From an uncultured Lachnospiraceae bacterium (GTDB lineage Bacteria; Bacillota; Clostridia; Lachnospirales; Lachnospiraceae), in assembly GCA_902786515.1 (NCBI GenBank), contig CADADA010000005.1, forward strand, positions 1-64,000: a stretch of 64,000 nt of DNA, written 5' to 3'. The notes under the pieces are model-generated. The model was not told the DNA's origin and made no database searches. It saw only the letters and a list, made by a program, of their open reading frames with translations. Positions 30,978 through 39,893 of this stretch are shown one piece after another. Within the stretch, counting starts at the first letter, position 1. The number at the start of each line of letters is the position of its first letter. Both the position numbers and the translations under genes were made by a program.

Positions 30978-32354
30978 TTACTTTTCTGCCTTTTCAAGTT
31001 GTTTTTTCATAAATTCCATCCAAGAAATCTCATCTGTATTTTTGTATCTAGAATATGAGAATCCCGTATTTTCATAATGTATACCATTCATATCGTCCAG
31101 TATTGTCTTTGCAATCGCTTCGCCTAATTTTATAGGAACTGCATTACCAATCTGTTTATACTGATCAAGTATAGCACCACATATCTGCCAATCCTGTGGA
31201 AACTCCTGGATACAAGCATATTCTTCTACACTTAATGGCCTATCTTCTGTTGGATGCGCCAAATCTGTTGCCGGCATGGTTGGATTTGTAACCAATGTTG
31301 GAGATGGCTTTGAGTAAGATAATCGTCTTAAAAATCCTGTTTTACCGCCTCCCAAGTAGAAGGATTTTCCCATTGCCTCCTTTTGCATATCTAAAGGAAG
31401 GTCTTTCCAATATTGTCCTTCTTTGAGCATTCTATAATATTTCAATCTCTTCTCTGGAAATTCAATATAATGCTTTTCTACATTTTCAGGCAAATTATCA
31501 AATGCATCTTTTAATGTTCTCCACTTCTTTAATCCATCTGTTCCGTTTTCATTATGAGTAGGCTGTAAATAACTTACCTTCTCATCTCCGAGTTTTCCTA
31601 TTATTACAACACGCTCTCTAATTTGAGGTGCCCCAAAATATGCAGCATTATAAAGATTGAAAGAAACTGTGTAGCCTATCTCCCTTAACCTATCAAGAAT
31701 AATCATCATAGCACCGCCCTTAATAGGTTCATCTAAATTTCCATATTTAAACGGAGTAGATAAGAGACCTCGAACATTTTCGATCACTACATATGTTGGT
31801 TTGATTTCTGAAATAATGCTTAAATATTTTAGGAACACATTACCTCTCTCATCATCAAAGGCCTTTCTATTTCCTGCTGTACTAAACGCCTGACAAGGTG
31901 GACCTCCAAAAATAATATCGACTTTTCTTCCTTCTGGTACTTTCGCCATCTTAAGTATTTCTGCCGCACTAAACTTCGAAATATCTCCTATCAATCCTAT
32001 GTTTGGATTATTTTTTTCTATAGTCATTCTGCAGGCTTTATTAAATTCGCACGCCAACAATGCATCTATTCCTCCATTTTTCATGCCTACGTCTAATCCC
32101 ATAGCACCAGAGAAAAAACTTAATGCTACTATTGGCGGAACATTATCATCAAGTCTTTCGTGATCGTCGGGCTCTATAACAACATCATATTCTTTTATGT
32201 ATTGTTGTAAATCATCCTCTGATGTCAGCCACTGACTGCCAACTCTCTCGGCTTTCAATTGTTCATTTTTTATAAGAGTTCTAACAGACTGTGCCGTAAC
32301 CTTTAGTCTTTTAGAAACCTCAGTTACAGTTAATAAGTTTTTTGTATCAATCAA
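30978..32354 (-). CDS. Type II DNA cytosine-5 methyltransferase with N-terminal HTH (M.SinI-like)
   Basis: A 458-aa C5-MTase. Residues 1-55 are an excisionase/MerR-type HTH (LLTVTEVSKRLKVTAQSVRT, then WLTSEDDLQQYIKEY). Catalytic motifs follow: I LSFFSGAMGLDVGM, IV GGPPCQAFSTAG (catalytic Cys), VI VVIENVRGLLS, VIII APQIRERVVIIG, a target-recognition region with SPTLVTNPTMPATDLAHPTE, and X YKQIGNAVPIKLGEA. M.SinI, as I recall, is also about 460 aa, and the restriction gene alongside is SinI-like, so GGWCC is the predicted site. It starts at TTG after AGAGGAAA. The HTH probably allows self-repression. Confidence 0.9.
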   Translation of the reverse strand: MIDTKNLLTVTEVSKRLKVTAQSVRTLIKNEQLKAERVGSQWLTSEDDLQQYIKEYDVVIEPDDHERLDDNVPPIVALSFFSGAMGLDVGMKNGGIDALLACEFNKACRMTIEKNNPNIGLIGDISKFSAAEILKMAKVPEGRKVDIIFGGPPCQAFSTAGNRKAFDDERGNVFLKYLSIISEIKPTYVVIENVRGLLSTPFKYGNLDEPIKGGAMMIILDRLREIGYTVSFNLYNAAYFGAPQIRERVVIIGKLGDEKVSYLQPTHNENGTDGLKKWRTLKDAFDNLPENVEKHYIEFPEKRLKYYRMLKEGQYWKDLPLDMQKEAMGKSFYLGGGKTGFLRRLSYSKPSPTLVTNPTMPATDLAHPTEDRPLSVEEYACIQEFPQDWQICGAILDQYKQIGNAVPIKLGEAIAKTILDDMNGIHYENTGFSYSRYKNTDEISWMEFMKKQLEKAEK

Positions 32355-32430
32355 TGGTATTTCCTCTTTTCCTTATCGCAAATTTTTATAGACCCATTAT
32401 ACCATATTAACTATCATAAATCAACCGCAC

Positions 32431-32895
32431 CTAATGTGTACATATTAAATCAGCAGGAATATTATCAAAAGAATGTTTTATCGGTTTCCCCTCTAAAACT
32501 AAGTTCTTTTCTAAATATTTCAGTAGCTCCGTATCCTCTATATAATAATACATTTGTGGCACTACAAAACCAGGCAAATCACTTCTCAGCTTTTCTAATG
32601 ATATTGCATTTGTCATTTGAAATTCTGTGATTTCCATAGCGACGGTATGCTTACTCAAATAATCATTAATTCGAGCTACTGCTGCCTTGTCATATGAATA
32701 TTTTTCTTTCCATGATTCAATTTGAACTTTATTATCCAACCGCATTATTCCAACAATAGCCTTGACTGGTGTACTGATATACAGATATGCTTTAACTGGC
32801 TCATCTGGAAAAACACGTCTATGTTCATATATTTTTTCTCCTGACTTTACCCGTTCAAAGACATCTGCCTTAAAACTTAAAAGCATTGTTCTCAT
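32431..32895 (-). CDS. ASCH-like (PUA-superfamily) protein (154 aa)
   Basis: It starts MRTMLLSFKADVFERVKSGE, then KIYEHRRVFPDEPVKAYLYI and STPVKAIVGIM, the ASCH pattern of a beta-barrel with conserved Lys/Glu/Arg around a pocket. ASCH/EVE domains bind RNA or modified nucleic acid bases. The C-terminal half is helical and specific to a clostridial subgroup. ATG is preferred to an upstream TTG because GAGGAT lies just before it. It is 76 bases upstream of the methyltransferase gene on the same strand, so it could read the methyl mark or simply be a neighbour. Three direct repeats lie in its promoter region. Confidence 0.72.
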   Translation of the reverse strand: MRTMLLSFKADVFERVKSGEKIYEHRRVFPDEPVKAYLYISTPVKAIVGIMRLDNKVQIESWKEKYSYDKAAVARINDYLSKHTVAMEITEFQMTNAISLEKLRSDLPGFVVPQMYYYIEDTELLKYLEKNLVLEGKPIKHSFDNIPADLICTH

Positions 32896-32915
32896 CTTTA
32901 TCCTCACATTCAACC

Positions 32916-32990
32916 TGTCAACTCAACCTACCAAATATCCATCTTATCAACTCAACCTATGCCAATATTCATCTTGTCAACTCAACCCTT
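32916..32990 (-). repeat. 2.5 copies of a 29-30-bp direct repeat upstream of the ASCH gene
   Basis: TCAACTCAACC occurs at 32,918, 32,947 and 32,977, and the first two copies are followed by CCAAATATCCATCTT-like sequence. The spacing is about three helical turns. No CRISPR-like variable spacers. Possibly regulator sites or a remnant of an integration junction. Confidence 0.7.
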
Positions 32991-33104
32991 TACTGAAACA
33001 GCAATGGATATGTTTTCTCAGAGTTAAAAGTGAGGGTTTTGAGTAAAGTCTTTAATTTTACCCAGAACCCCCAAAGTAGCTTGTTTTAAGGTATTTTTCT
33101 ATTT

Positions 33105-34487
33105 TTATTTCTGTACTTTTGACATCAAGACTACCGTCTCCACGTGCCCACTCATCGGAAACATATCGCATGTCCGCACATCCGTCAACTCATACCCGTT
33201 CCGCGTCAGGTACTCTACATCCCTTGCTAGCGTGGCCGAATCACAGCTCACATATACGATTCGTGTCGGGTGCATCTTTACCATCGTCTCACGCAGCCTG
33301 ATATCAAGGCCCTTTCTTGGCGGGTCCACGACGATGACGTCAGCGGTTGCCTGAATGCCATTTCTTTCCTGCTGCTCATAATATGCCGGAAGCACCTCTT
33401 CCGCTTTTCCGACAAAAAATTCAGCATTATCAATGCCATTTAATTTTGCATTATTTCTTGCATTTTCTATCGCTTCAGGTATAATCTCAACACCTTTTAC
33501 GTGAAGGGCAGACTTAGCTAAAAACAAGGAAATCGTACCAATTCCGCAGTACAAATCCCACACCGTTTCCTTGCCGGTCAATCCTGCATATTCGAGGGCA
33601 GTCTGATATAATTTTACCGTCTGAACCGGATTTACCTGATAAAAAGCAAGTGGAGATATCTGGAAAGACACATCGCCAATCTTGTCCGTGATAAAACCTT
33701 CTCCGTACAGATTAATGACTTCCTTTCCAAGTATAACATTGCTCTTTTCACGGTTTACATTAAGGCAGATTGAGGTCATGCCATCAAATTGCCGCAGTTC
33801 ATCCACAAGAAAATCAGCATTAGGGTATTTCTTCCCATTTATGACAAGACATACCATCCACTGACCTGTGGCAAATGCTTTGCGAATCAGAATATGACGT
33901 ACGAGCCCCTTGTGATTCACCTCATCATACGGCAAAATGTGGTTGCTTTCCATGTGATTTCTTACCACAGATAAAATCTTCTCATTTCCTTCCGTTCCAA
34001 TGTAGCATTTCTCAGTCTCAATAACATTGTGGGTTCTTCCCGCATAAAAACCTATCTGAATACTGCCATCCTTACCTAAAGTCACAGGATATTGCGACTT
34101 ATTTCTATAAAAATACGGATTTTCCATTCCAATGATTGGATGCATGGTAAAATTCTTTACTTTACCTATGCGCTCTAACTGGTTCTTCACCTTATTCTGT
34201 TTGAATTCAAGCTGCTTTTTGTAAGATAAATGTTGTATCTGACAGCCACCGCATCTGGCAGCAACAGGACAGACAGGTGTAACCCTGTCATCTGACGGTT
34301 TTACCATTTCCTCAACCCTTGCGTATCCAAACGACTTGCCGGCTTTTGTTATTCTTGCCTTGATAATATCACCCGGTATGGCATCTTTAATAAAGAGAGT
34401 ATAGCCGTCTATACGGCCAATACCCTCTCCATCATTACCAAAATCCGTGACAGTTATTTCATAAATATCATTTTTCTTAATCATCAT
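33105..34487 (-). CDS. rlmD: 23S rRNA (uracil-5-)-methyltransferase RlmD-type
   Basis: A 460-aa RumA/TrmA-family enzyme. The N-terminal TRAM RNA-binding domain covers residues ~1-65 (FGNDGEGIGRIDGYTLFIKD). Cysteines CPVAARCGGCQIQHL with one later Cys form the iron-sulfur site. The SAM-binding DLYCGIGTISLFLA is near residue 310, DPPRKGLD near 390, and the catalytic Cys in YVSCDSATLARD near 420. It makes 5-methyluridine in rRNA using SAM. Firmicutes carry several paralogues, so the exact target base is not certain. It precedes YhaM by 14 bases on the same strand. Confidence 0.93.
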   Translation of the reverse strand: MMIKKNDIYEITVTDFGNDGEGIGRIDGYTLFIKDAIPGDIIKARITKAGKSFGYARVEEMVKPSDDRVTPVCPVAARCGGCQIQHLSYKKQLEFKQNKVKNQLERIGKVKNFTMHPIIGMENPYFYRNKSQYPVTLGKDGSIQIGFYAGRTHNVIETEKCYIGTEGNEKILSVVRNHMESNHILPYDEVNHKGLVRHILIRKAFATGQWMVCLVINGKKYPNADFLVDELRQFDGMTSICLNVNREKSNVILGKEVINLYGEGFITDKIGDVSFQISPLAFYQVNPVQTVKLYQTALEYAGLTGKETVWDLYCGIGTISLFLAKSALHVKGVEIIPEAIENARNNAKLNGIDNAEFFVGKAEEVLPAYYEQQERNGIQATADVIVVDPPRKGLDIRLRETMVKMHPTRIVYVSCDSATLARDVEYLTRNGYELTDVRTCDMFPMSGHVETVVLMSKVQK

Positions 34488-34501
34488 AATACCCCGTTAA
34501 A

Positions 34502-35455
34502 CTATATATCAGATGTCCTTCTGATATTCGACTCAAAAAAGCGATTATAGCCAAGCCATTGATTATCATTCTGCACTGATGCAGAATTCAGCATCTCCGT
34601 CATAGTCTCCATCTTTGCATCAGTATTATCTGCAAGATTTAATGCAAGTGCTTCTGCAAGTGCAGGTTTTTTTGGAGAGCCATACTCCAATTCCCCGTGA
34701 TGTGCAACAATACAGTGCTTTAATTCAGATGCCTGTTTTGCAGGAAATCCTTCTATCTTGTTAATCTTTTCCGTCACCATCTCTGTTCCCATCACGATAT
34801 GCCCCAACAACTGACCATCATCTGTGTAATCATTGGTTGGAAATGAAGATAATTCCTTTACCTTTCCTATGTCATGACAGAGCGCCGCAGTGACAAGAAG
34901 GTCTCTGTTCAAGACAGGATACGCTCCACAATAATAATGACAAAGCTTTGTCACAGACAACGTGTGTTCAAGCAGACCGCCTATGAATCCATGATGTACA
35001 CTCTTTGCCGCAGAATGGTTCTTAAATGCTTTAATAAAATTCTCATCATCTTCAAAAAACATCTTAAGCAACCTGTTAAAATACGGGTTTTTAACACTTT
35101 CTACGAATTGTTTAAGTTCTTCATACATTTTATCAACTTCTTTAGAAGTTGTAGGAAGATAATCAGCCGGATTATATTCTCCCTCTGAAACTTTTCTTAT
35201 TCTCTTAATATTAAGTTGCAGGGCTCCATTAAAACTAATAACATCCGCAACCACATCAACATAGTCCAAATCATCAAAATCACCGATTCCCTGTGAACCC
35301 GGATCCCAGATTTTACCGTCAACAGTCCCCGTCTTATCCTGCAATATCACAGAATCATATGCCTTTCCATTTTTGGTAACTGCTGAACTTTTATGTTTAC
35401 ACAGATATATGTTTGCAATCTTTTCGCCTTCTCGTAATGTCTCAATATACTTCAT
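34502..35455 (-). CDS. yhaM: 3'-5' exoribonuclease YhaM family (OB-HD)
   Basis: A 317-aa protein. Residues ~10-85 form an OB-fold (KIANIYLCKHKSSAVTKNGK, then QDKTGTVDGKIWDP). Residues ~155-285 are an HD hydrolase with HHGFIGGLLEHTLSV, TAALCHDIGKVKELS and AHHGELEYGSP (metal His/Asp residues). This is the standard YhaM layout and length. It degrades RNA and ssDNA 3' to 5'. The ATG follows AAAGGATTC. It lies between RlmD and the HtrA-like gene. Confidence 0.93.
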   Translation of the reverse strand: MKYIETLREGEKIANIYLCKHKSSAVTKNGKAYDSVILQDKTGTVDGKIWDPGSQGIGDFDDLDYVDVVADVISFNGALQLNIKRIRKVSEGEYNPADYLPTTSKEVDKMYEELKQFVESVKNPYFNRLLKMFFEDDENFIKAFKNHSAAKSVHHGFIGGLLEHTLSVTKLCHYYCGAYPVLNRDLLVTAALCHDIGKVKELSSFPTNDYTDDGQLLGHIVMGTEMVTEKINKIEGFPAKQASELKHCIVAHHGELEYGSPKKPALAEALALNLADNTDAKMETMTEMLNSASVQNDNQWLGYNRFFESNIRRTSDI

Positions 35456-35470
35456 TTTATGAATCCTTTC

Positions 35471-36670
35471 CTATACTGTTATCAAATATTCTAATGTTTT
35501 GTACCCATCTTTTCCAAGTCTCTTAACACTGATATCAATTTCGTCACCTGCATGACTTCTCCCCAGAATCTTTCTCAAATCTTCCAACGTCTTAACATCC
35601 TGGTCCTGAACCTGCACAATAATGTCTCCGCTTAATATTCCTGAGTTGTATGCGGAAGACTTCGGTTCGGTGCTTTTTATGTACACACCGTGTGGCATCT
35701 CATTTTCTGAATTTTCAATTACCTCATCTGTAATATCAGCGCCGTATATTCCTAAAAATGCCGGCTTTTTATTTTCAAGAATACAGTCGATATAATCGGA
35801 AACATTTTCAATAATAAGCCCGGACACTACACCGTCCATAGCTTCATCCTTGATACTATTATTCAGCATACCTATCACAGCACCATCAACATCAATAATA
35901 AAACCGTTCATATCAGTTACATCTGCTATATCCGTCGTTATAAGATTATAACTGCCATCTACTATAGTCACATTATTGTATGCAGAAGTAATCTTTCCAT
36001 ATGCCATATATGTCTTTTCACCATACGGATTTCCCATGACAATGATATCTTCACCCGTTTTAATCTCTTTCACGCTCTTATAATTCGCAACCTGAAGTTT
36101 GTTCAGAAGTTCCTGAGTAACATTCTCCTGCTTAACTTCTACATAGGCGATTCCCCGTATATCATCTTTGTAAAATACATTTCCACCAAGCCTGCTGCCA
36201 TTAAAAAAAGTAACCTTGACACTGTCAGCATCCGCAACACTCGCCGTATCGGTAATAATGATTATAGATGTTGTCTTACTCACTATCAGACCTGAAGTAA
36301 TGACCGTATTATTATCCGGCCACGCATTCTTATCATCCGTCACACTGATGGTTACCATAGATTTACCCGCCGATTCTGCGATATTTTTAAACCTGATATC
36401 ACCCCCGTTAAACTTTTTATTGTTATAAAACTTCTGACTAAACACATCTTCAAGGGTATCAAGATTATATACCGAATCCTCTGATACCGTATCTACCGTA
36501 TTATTCTGCATATGTTTCTTAATATATGGTGCAAAATAAAAAACCGTACAACACGTGGCTATACCCAATGCCACTCCTCCAAGCAGCAGCATCAGAACAA
36601 AACGTGCAACACTCTTCACATTTTTCGACTTTTTTCCTCCATGCTCTTCCTGCTCAAAATCTTCTTCCAT
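35471..36670 (-). CDS. HtrA-like membrane protein lacking the protease triad, with PDZ
   Basis: A 399-aa protein. A cytoplasmic acidic start and a single membrane segment (FVLMLLLGGVALGIA, ~25-48) are followed by a trypsin-fold HtrA domain (~95-285) and a C-terminal PDZ (~300-395, FLGIYGADITDEV, NSGILSGDIIVQV). By alignment with HtrA, the TNNH histidine is ITDT, the DLAVL aspartate is GIAYV, and the GNSGG serine is TDMNGF, so all three catalytic residues are replaced while MGNPYGEK and VIGML are kept. It is therefore predicted to be a non-proteolytic scaffold or sensor outside the membrane. GGAGG lies 10 bases before the ATG; it is divergent from mutS2. Confidence 0.9.
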   Translation of the reverse strand: MEEDFEQEEHGGKKSKNVKSVARFVLMLLLGGVALGIATCCTVFYFAPYIKKHMQNNTVDTVSEDSVYNLDTLEDVFSQKFYNNKKFNGGDIRFKNIAESAGKSMVTISVTDDKNAWPDNNTVITSGLIVSKTTSIIIITDTASVADADSVKVTFFNGSRLGGNVFYKDDIRGIAYVEVKQENVTQELLNKLQVANYKSVKEIKTGEDIIVMGNPYGEKTYMAYGKITSAYNNVTIVDGSYNLITTDIADVTDMNGFIIDVDGAVIGMLNNSIKDEAMDGVVSGLIIENVSDYIDCILENKKPAFLGIYGADITDEVIENSENEMPHGVYIKSTEPKSSAYNSGILSGDIIVQVQDQDVKTLEDLRKILGRSHAGDEIDISVKRLGKDGYKTLEYLITV

Positions 36671-36777
36671 AAATCTTTCTACCTCCGGTAAGCATAATAT
36701 CGTTTGATATATTGCTAATTATAATGTAAAATACTATTAAAATCAATCTATTAAAAAGAAAGTTGAGGATATTTGTA

Positions 36778-39153
36778 ATGAATACCAAATCACTCACTAT
36801 ACTAGAATACGACAAGATTTTAAATATGTTATGCGAATTTGCATCTTCGTCCATGGCAAAAAAAGCCTGTGTAGAACTGTTGCCTATGGAAAATATTGAA
36901 TCTATAAGAACCGCACAGAATGAAACTTCAGATGCCTTAAGAAGGCTTTGGAAAAAGGGAACAGTATCATTTTCAGGAATACACGATATACGTCCTTCCC
37001 TGAAAAGGCTTGATATAGGAAGTGCTCTCGGAGTAACAGAATTGCTGCACATAAGTTCATTACTAAAAGTCGCATTAAGAATTAAAAATTACGGAAGAGC
37101 TGAAGACGGAAATGATGTAACCGATTCTCTTTCTGATAGATTTGAAACCATTGAACCGCTGTCAACTCTTAATCATGAGATAGCCAGATGTATCATATCC
37201 GAAGAAGAGATAAGTGATGACGCTAGTCCTGAACTTAGCAATATCAGGAGAAAAATCCGGACATCAAACGACAAAATACACAGTCAGCTTAATACACTTA
37301 TCAACTCTTCAACAACAAGGTCATACTTACAGGAGCATGTAATCACCATGCGTAACGGAAGATATTGTGTCCCTGTGAAGCAGGAATACAGAAATCAGAT
37401 TTCCGGAATGGTGCACGATCAGTCATCTACCGGTTCTACAGTATTTATTGAGCCAATGTCCGTTGTTCAACTGAATAATGATATTAAAGAACTTATGATA
37501 AAAGAGCAGGACGAGATAGAAAAGATTCTCGCCACACTAAGTAATCTTTGTGCCGAACAGAGCGAAGCACTGCAAAATGACCTTAATGTTTTGACGGAGC
37601 TGGATTTTATATTTGCAAAAGCTGCATTTTCAAAAAAACTTAATTGCTCAGAACCGGCATTTAACACAGAAGGGATCATTGATTTGAAAGAGGCAAGGCA
37701 CCCTCTTCTTGATTCCAAAAAAGTGGTTCCGATAAATATATATCTGGGCGATAAATTTGATTTATTGATTGTCACAGGCCCGAATACCGGTGGAAAAACC
37801 GTCTCTCTTAAAACGGTCGGACTGCTTACTCTTATGGGACAGGCAGGGTTGCACATTCCTGCTTACGATGGTTCAAAACTATCAGTATTTACAGATGTTT
37901 TTGCGGATATCGGTGATGAGCAGAGCATTGAGCAGAGCTTAAGTACGTTTTCTTCACATATGACAAATATTGTAAAGATTTTAAATGAAGTGGATTCGTC
38001 ATGCCTTGTTCTTTTTGACGAACTTGGTGCCGGAACAGACCCGACAGAAGGTGCCGCACTGGCAACTTCCGTATTGTCATATCTTCACAATATGAATGTT
38101 CGCACGATGGCAACTACTCATTACAGCGAGCTTAAGGTCTTTGCGCTTACAACGGAAGGTGTTGAGAATGCCTGCTGCGAATTTGATGTAAACACTTTAT
38201 CGCCAACCTACAGGCTTTTAATCGGTATTCCCGGAAAAAGTAATGCTTTTTCCATTTCTGAAAAACTTGGACTTCCTTCCTACATTATCGAGGATGCTAA
38301 AAAACGTATTGACGACAATGATATTGCCTTTGAAGATGTTATTTCTGATTTGGAAAACAGTAAAAGAATCATTCAGAAGGAACAGGAAGAGATTAATAGT
38401 TATAAGAAAGAGATTGAAGAATTAAAACAGGCTCTTGAGAAAAAACATGAACGACTTGACAGCAATAAAGACCGAATTTTAAGAGAAGCTAACGAGGAGG
38501 CTGTCCGAATTCTTCAGGATGCAAAAGATTTTGCTGATGAACAAATCCGCGAATTCAACAAAATCTCTAAAAACAGTTCCGCGAAAGATTTAGAAAAACA
38601 CCGGAGCGATATTCGTAACAAACTAAAAGATTCTGAAAGCAAGTTAGGACTTAAGAGCAAGAAAAAATCTTCTGTAAAGCACAAAGTCTCTGACTTTAAG
38701 ATAGGAATGAGCGTTAAGGTTTTAAGCATGAATGCTGTTGGAACGGTTAATACACTCCCAAATCAAAAGGGGGACCTGTACGTCACTCTCGGTATTTTAC
38801 GTTCTCAGGTCAACATCAATGACCTCGAGATATTGCAGGAACAAAATGATACCCCTAAGAAGCTTTCTCATACCAATACGGGTAAGATAAAAATGTCAAA
38901 ATCTTCAGGTATTTCTACGGAAATCAATCTGATTGGCAAGACAGTTGATGAAGCAATTGCCGAACTTGATAAGTATTTAGATGATGCCTATCTTTCACAC
39001 ATTTCCAGTGTCCGCATCGTTCATGGAAAAGGAACCGGCGCTTTGAGAAAAGGTGTACATGCCTATTTGAAAAAATGTAAATATGTAAAGGAATACAGGC
39101 TCGGTGCCTTCGGTGAGGGCGATGCGGGCGTTACTATAGTAGATTTTAAATAA
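36778..39153 (+). CDS. mutS2: MutS2 endonuclease/ATPase
   Basis: A 791-aa MutS2. N-terminal lever and clamp helices (~1-290), ABC-type ATPase with Walker A VTGPNTGGKTVSLKTV (~333), signature and Walker B SCLVLFDELGAGTDPTEG (~410) and the His of ATTHYSELK, a long Lys/Glu coiled coil (~510-620), a KOW-like barrel (KIGMSVKVLSMNAVG), and a C-terminal Smr nuclease domain (INLIGKTVDEAIAELDKYL, VRIVHGKGTGALRKGV). It suppresses recombination and rescues collided ribosomes in Firmicutes. The ATG with GAGGAT 7 bases upstream is preferred to a TTG five codons earlier. Confidence 0.95.
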   Translation: MNTKSLTILEYDKILNMLCEFASSSMAKKACVELLPMENIESIRTAQNETSDALRRLWKKGTVSFSGIHDIRPSLKRLDIGSALGVTELLHISSLLKVALRIKNYGRAEDGNDVTDSLSDRFETIEPLSTLNHEIARCIISEEEISDDASPELSNIRRKIRTSNDKIHSQLNTLINSSTTRSYLQEHVITMRNGRYCVPVKQEYRNQISGMVHDQSSTGSTVFIEPMSVVQLNNDIKELMIKEQDEIEKILATLSNLCAEQSEALQNDLNVLTELDFIFAKAAFSKKLNCSEPAFNTEGIIDLKEARHPLLDSKKVVPINIYLGDKFDLLIVTGPNTGGKTVSLKTVGLLTLMGQAGLHIPAYDGSKLSVFTDVFADIGDEQSIEQSLSTFSSHMTNIVKILNEVDSSCLVLFDELGAGTDPTEGAALATSVLSYLHNMNVRTMATTHYSELKVFALTTEGVENACCEFDVNTLSPTYRLLIGIPGKSNAFSISEKLGLPSYIIEDAKKRIDDNDIAFEDVISDLENSKRIIQKEQEEINSYKKEIEELKQALEKKHERLDSNKDRILREANEEAVRILQDAKDFADEQIREFNKISKNSSAKDLEKHRSDIRNKLKDSESKLGLKSKKKSSVKHKVSDFKIGMSVKVLSMNAVGTVNTLPNQKGDLYVTLGILRSQVNINDLEILQEQNDTPKKLSHTNTGKIKMSKSSGISTEINLIGKTVDEAIAELDKYLDDAYLSHISSVRIVHGKGTGALRKGVHAYLKKCKYVKEYRLGAFGEGDAGVTIVDFK

Positions 39154-39167
39154 ATGGAGGTTAATAT

Positions 39168-39893
39168 ATGACTGTTAAGCAAAAAATATTAATAGTAGAT
39201 GATGATGAAAACATATCTGAACTTATTTCTCTTTACCTGACAAAGGAATGTTTTGAAACGGTGACCGTCAATGACGGCGAAAGTGCATTAGCCAAATTTG
39301 AAACTTTTAAACCGGATTTAATTTTACTTGATATCATGCTTCCGGGAATTGACGGATATGACGTCTGCCGTGAGATTAGAAAGACTTCAAAAACTCCAAT
39401 TATAATGCTTTCTGCAAAAGGTGAGGTTTTTGACAAAGTGTTAGGTCTGGAGCTTGGAGCAGATGACTATATTATAAAACCATTTGACTCAAAGGAAATG
39501 GTTGCAAGGGTGAAGGCTGTGCTCAGAAGAACCAAAGATGTGACCCCGGTTCCTGTACAAAACGAAGCACAAAAACCGGTTCCTGCCGTTGAATATCAGG
39601 ACTTAATTATCAATCAGACAGATTACTCAGTTACGTATAAGAATCAGGTTATTGAGATGCCGCCTAAAGAATTTGAACTGTTGTTTTTCCTGGCCTCATC
39701 ACCTAACCACGTTTTCACGCGTGAACAGCTCCTCAATAATATCTGGGGATACGACTATGCAGGTGACACCAGAACTGTGGATGTTCATATCAAACGTCTC
39801 AGGGAAAAACTTGTTGACAATGAATACTGGAGAGTTGCTACTGTATGGGGCGTAGGATATAAATTTGATGTGAGAAAGCCGGTAAATAACTAA
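39168..39893 (+). CDS. OmpR/PhoB-type response regulator
   Basis: A 241-aa regulator. The receiver has the DDD acidic pocket (LIVDDDENIS), phospho-acceptor Asp in LILLDIMLPGIDGYD (~53), Thr/Ser in IIMLSAKGE and Lys in DYIIKPFD. The C-terminal winged helix is of the OmpR type (MPPKEFELLFFLASSPNHVF, TRTVDVHIKRLREKL, WGVGYKF). GGAGG precedes the ATG. Its last base is shared with the start of the histidine kinase gene (TAATG), so the pair are made together. Target genes unknown. Confidence 0.95.
   Translation: MTVKQKILIVDDDENISELISLYLTKECFETVTVNDGESALAKFETFKPDLILLDIMLPGIDGYDVCREIRKTSKTPIIMLSAKGEVFDKVLGLELGADDYIIKPFDSKEMVARVKAVLRRTKDVTPVPVQNEAQKPVPAVEYQDLIINQTDYSVTYKNQVIEMPPKEFELLFFLASSPNHVFTREQLLNNIWGYDYAGDTRTVDVHIKRLREKLVDNEYWRVATVWGVGYKFDVRKPVNN

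Noticed and set aside
32916..32990. Short CRISPR-like direct repeats
   Set aside because: Only about 2.5 copies; the sequence between copies is itself similar rather than unique, and no cas genes are nearby.
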